From the NCBI RefSeq assembly GCF_030409795.1, contig NZ_JAUFQN010000019.1, positions 434,001 through 498,000 on the forward strand: DNA of 64,000 nt. Reading direction: 5' to 3'. This document shows positions 63,976-64,000 of the stretch, piece by piece. The stretch is from Flavobacterium paronense. Lineage in GTDB: Bacteria; Bacteroidota; Bacteroidia; Flavobacteriales; Flavobacteriaceae. The notes under the pieces are model-generated. The model was not told where the DNA came from. It did no database searches and saw nothing but the letters and a program-made list of their open reading frames with translations. Each line of letters opens with the position of its first letter. The stretch's first letter is position 1. Made by a program: the position numbers and the translations under genes.

Positions 63976-64000
63976 ATGAAAAAAATCATATTTATTCTGA
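63976..64000 (+). CDS. Start of a gene cut by the window end
   Basis: An ATG at 63976 opens MKKIIFIL, typical of a signal peptide start, and runs off the window. It follows the type A cargo gene by 8 nt. Nothing more can be said. Confidence 0.55.

Overview
The window reads as chromosomal DNA of a Flavobacteriaceae bacterium, most likely Flavobacterium or a close relative. The grounds are low G+C, cargo proteins of the type IX secretion system (T9SS) with both sorting-tail classes, a Sec-exported clade II nitrous oxide reductase, promoter boxes of the Bacteroidota form TA-N2-TTTG, and family content (PorP/SprF, DUF4468, LytTR/LytS pairs). No plasmid, phage, CRISPR or insertion-sequence genes were seen.

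Layout. 1-2.2 kb: sulfur and methionine genes (TSUP permease cut by the window edge, OsmC, MetZ-like enzyme). 2.4-5.2 kb: two overlapping TPR membrane proteins, of which only the first has an AraC-type DNA-binding domain. 5.4-27.6 kb: a T9SS surface block with a 2627-aa Fn3 adhesin, PorP/SprF, a PorE-like OmpA protein, a 2181-aa repeat adhesin and a 1470-aa type A cargo protein. Its intergenic gap holds a 22-bp tandem repeat and a REP-like hairpin. 27.9-34.5 kb: a nitrous oxide reduction operon (cytochrome c, NosZ, a membrane-domain/NosL fusion, NosD, NosF, NosY, truncated haemoglobin). 34.6-37.1 kb, opposite strand: a fasciclin lipoprotein, a polytopic membrane protein and a Crp/Fnr regulator.

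37.2-37.6 kb: a repeat-rich gap and tRNA-Val. 37.7-46.1 kb: housekeeping and cell-envelope genes (folC, ExbB/ExbD, TonB-like, glutamate-type dehydrogenase, anmK, acyl-CoA dehydrogenase). 46.2-53 kb: a stress or redox-looking cluster (second Crp, ECF sigma factor, thioredoxin-like protein with two tiny downstream genes, AhpD-like, SnoaL-like, AraC, DM13, beta-barrel, YHS, DoxX). 53-57.6 kb: DinB, NRDE, ATP-grasp, LysE and serine hydrolase genes. 57.8-64 kb: an AraC regulator, a LytTR/propeller-kinase pair and the T9SS type A protein divergent from it.

The strongest new signals are regulatory. A near-perfect Fnr-type palindrome lies at the same distance (about 30 bp) upstream of a -7 box in front of the nos operon, the fasciclin gene and the crp gene, which suggests a small denitrification regulon. 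Three direct repeats with an exact 21-bp period lie between the LytS-type kinase and the T9SS protein, the geometry expected for LytTR binding. A 58-bp promoter segment is shared by the DM13 and YHS genes, and another split promoter block is shared by the region after the second crp gene and the AhpD-like gene.
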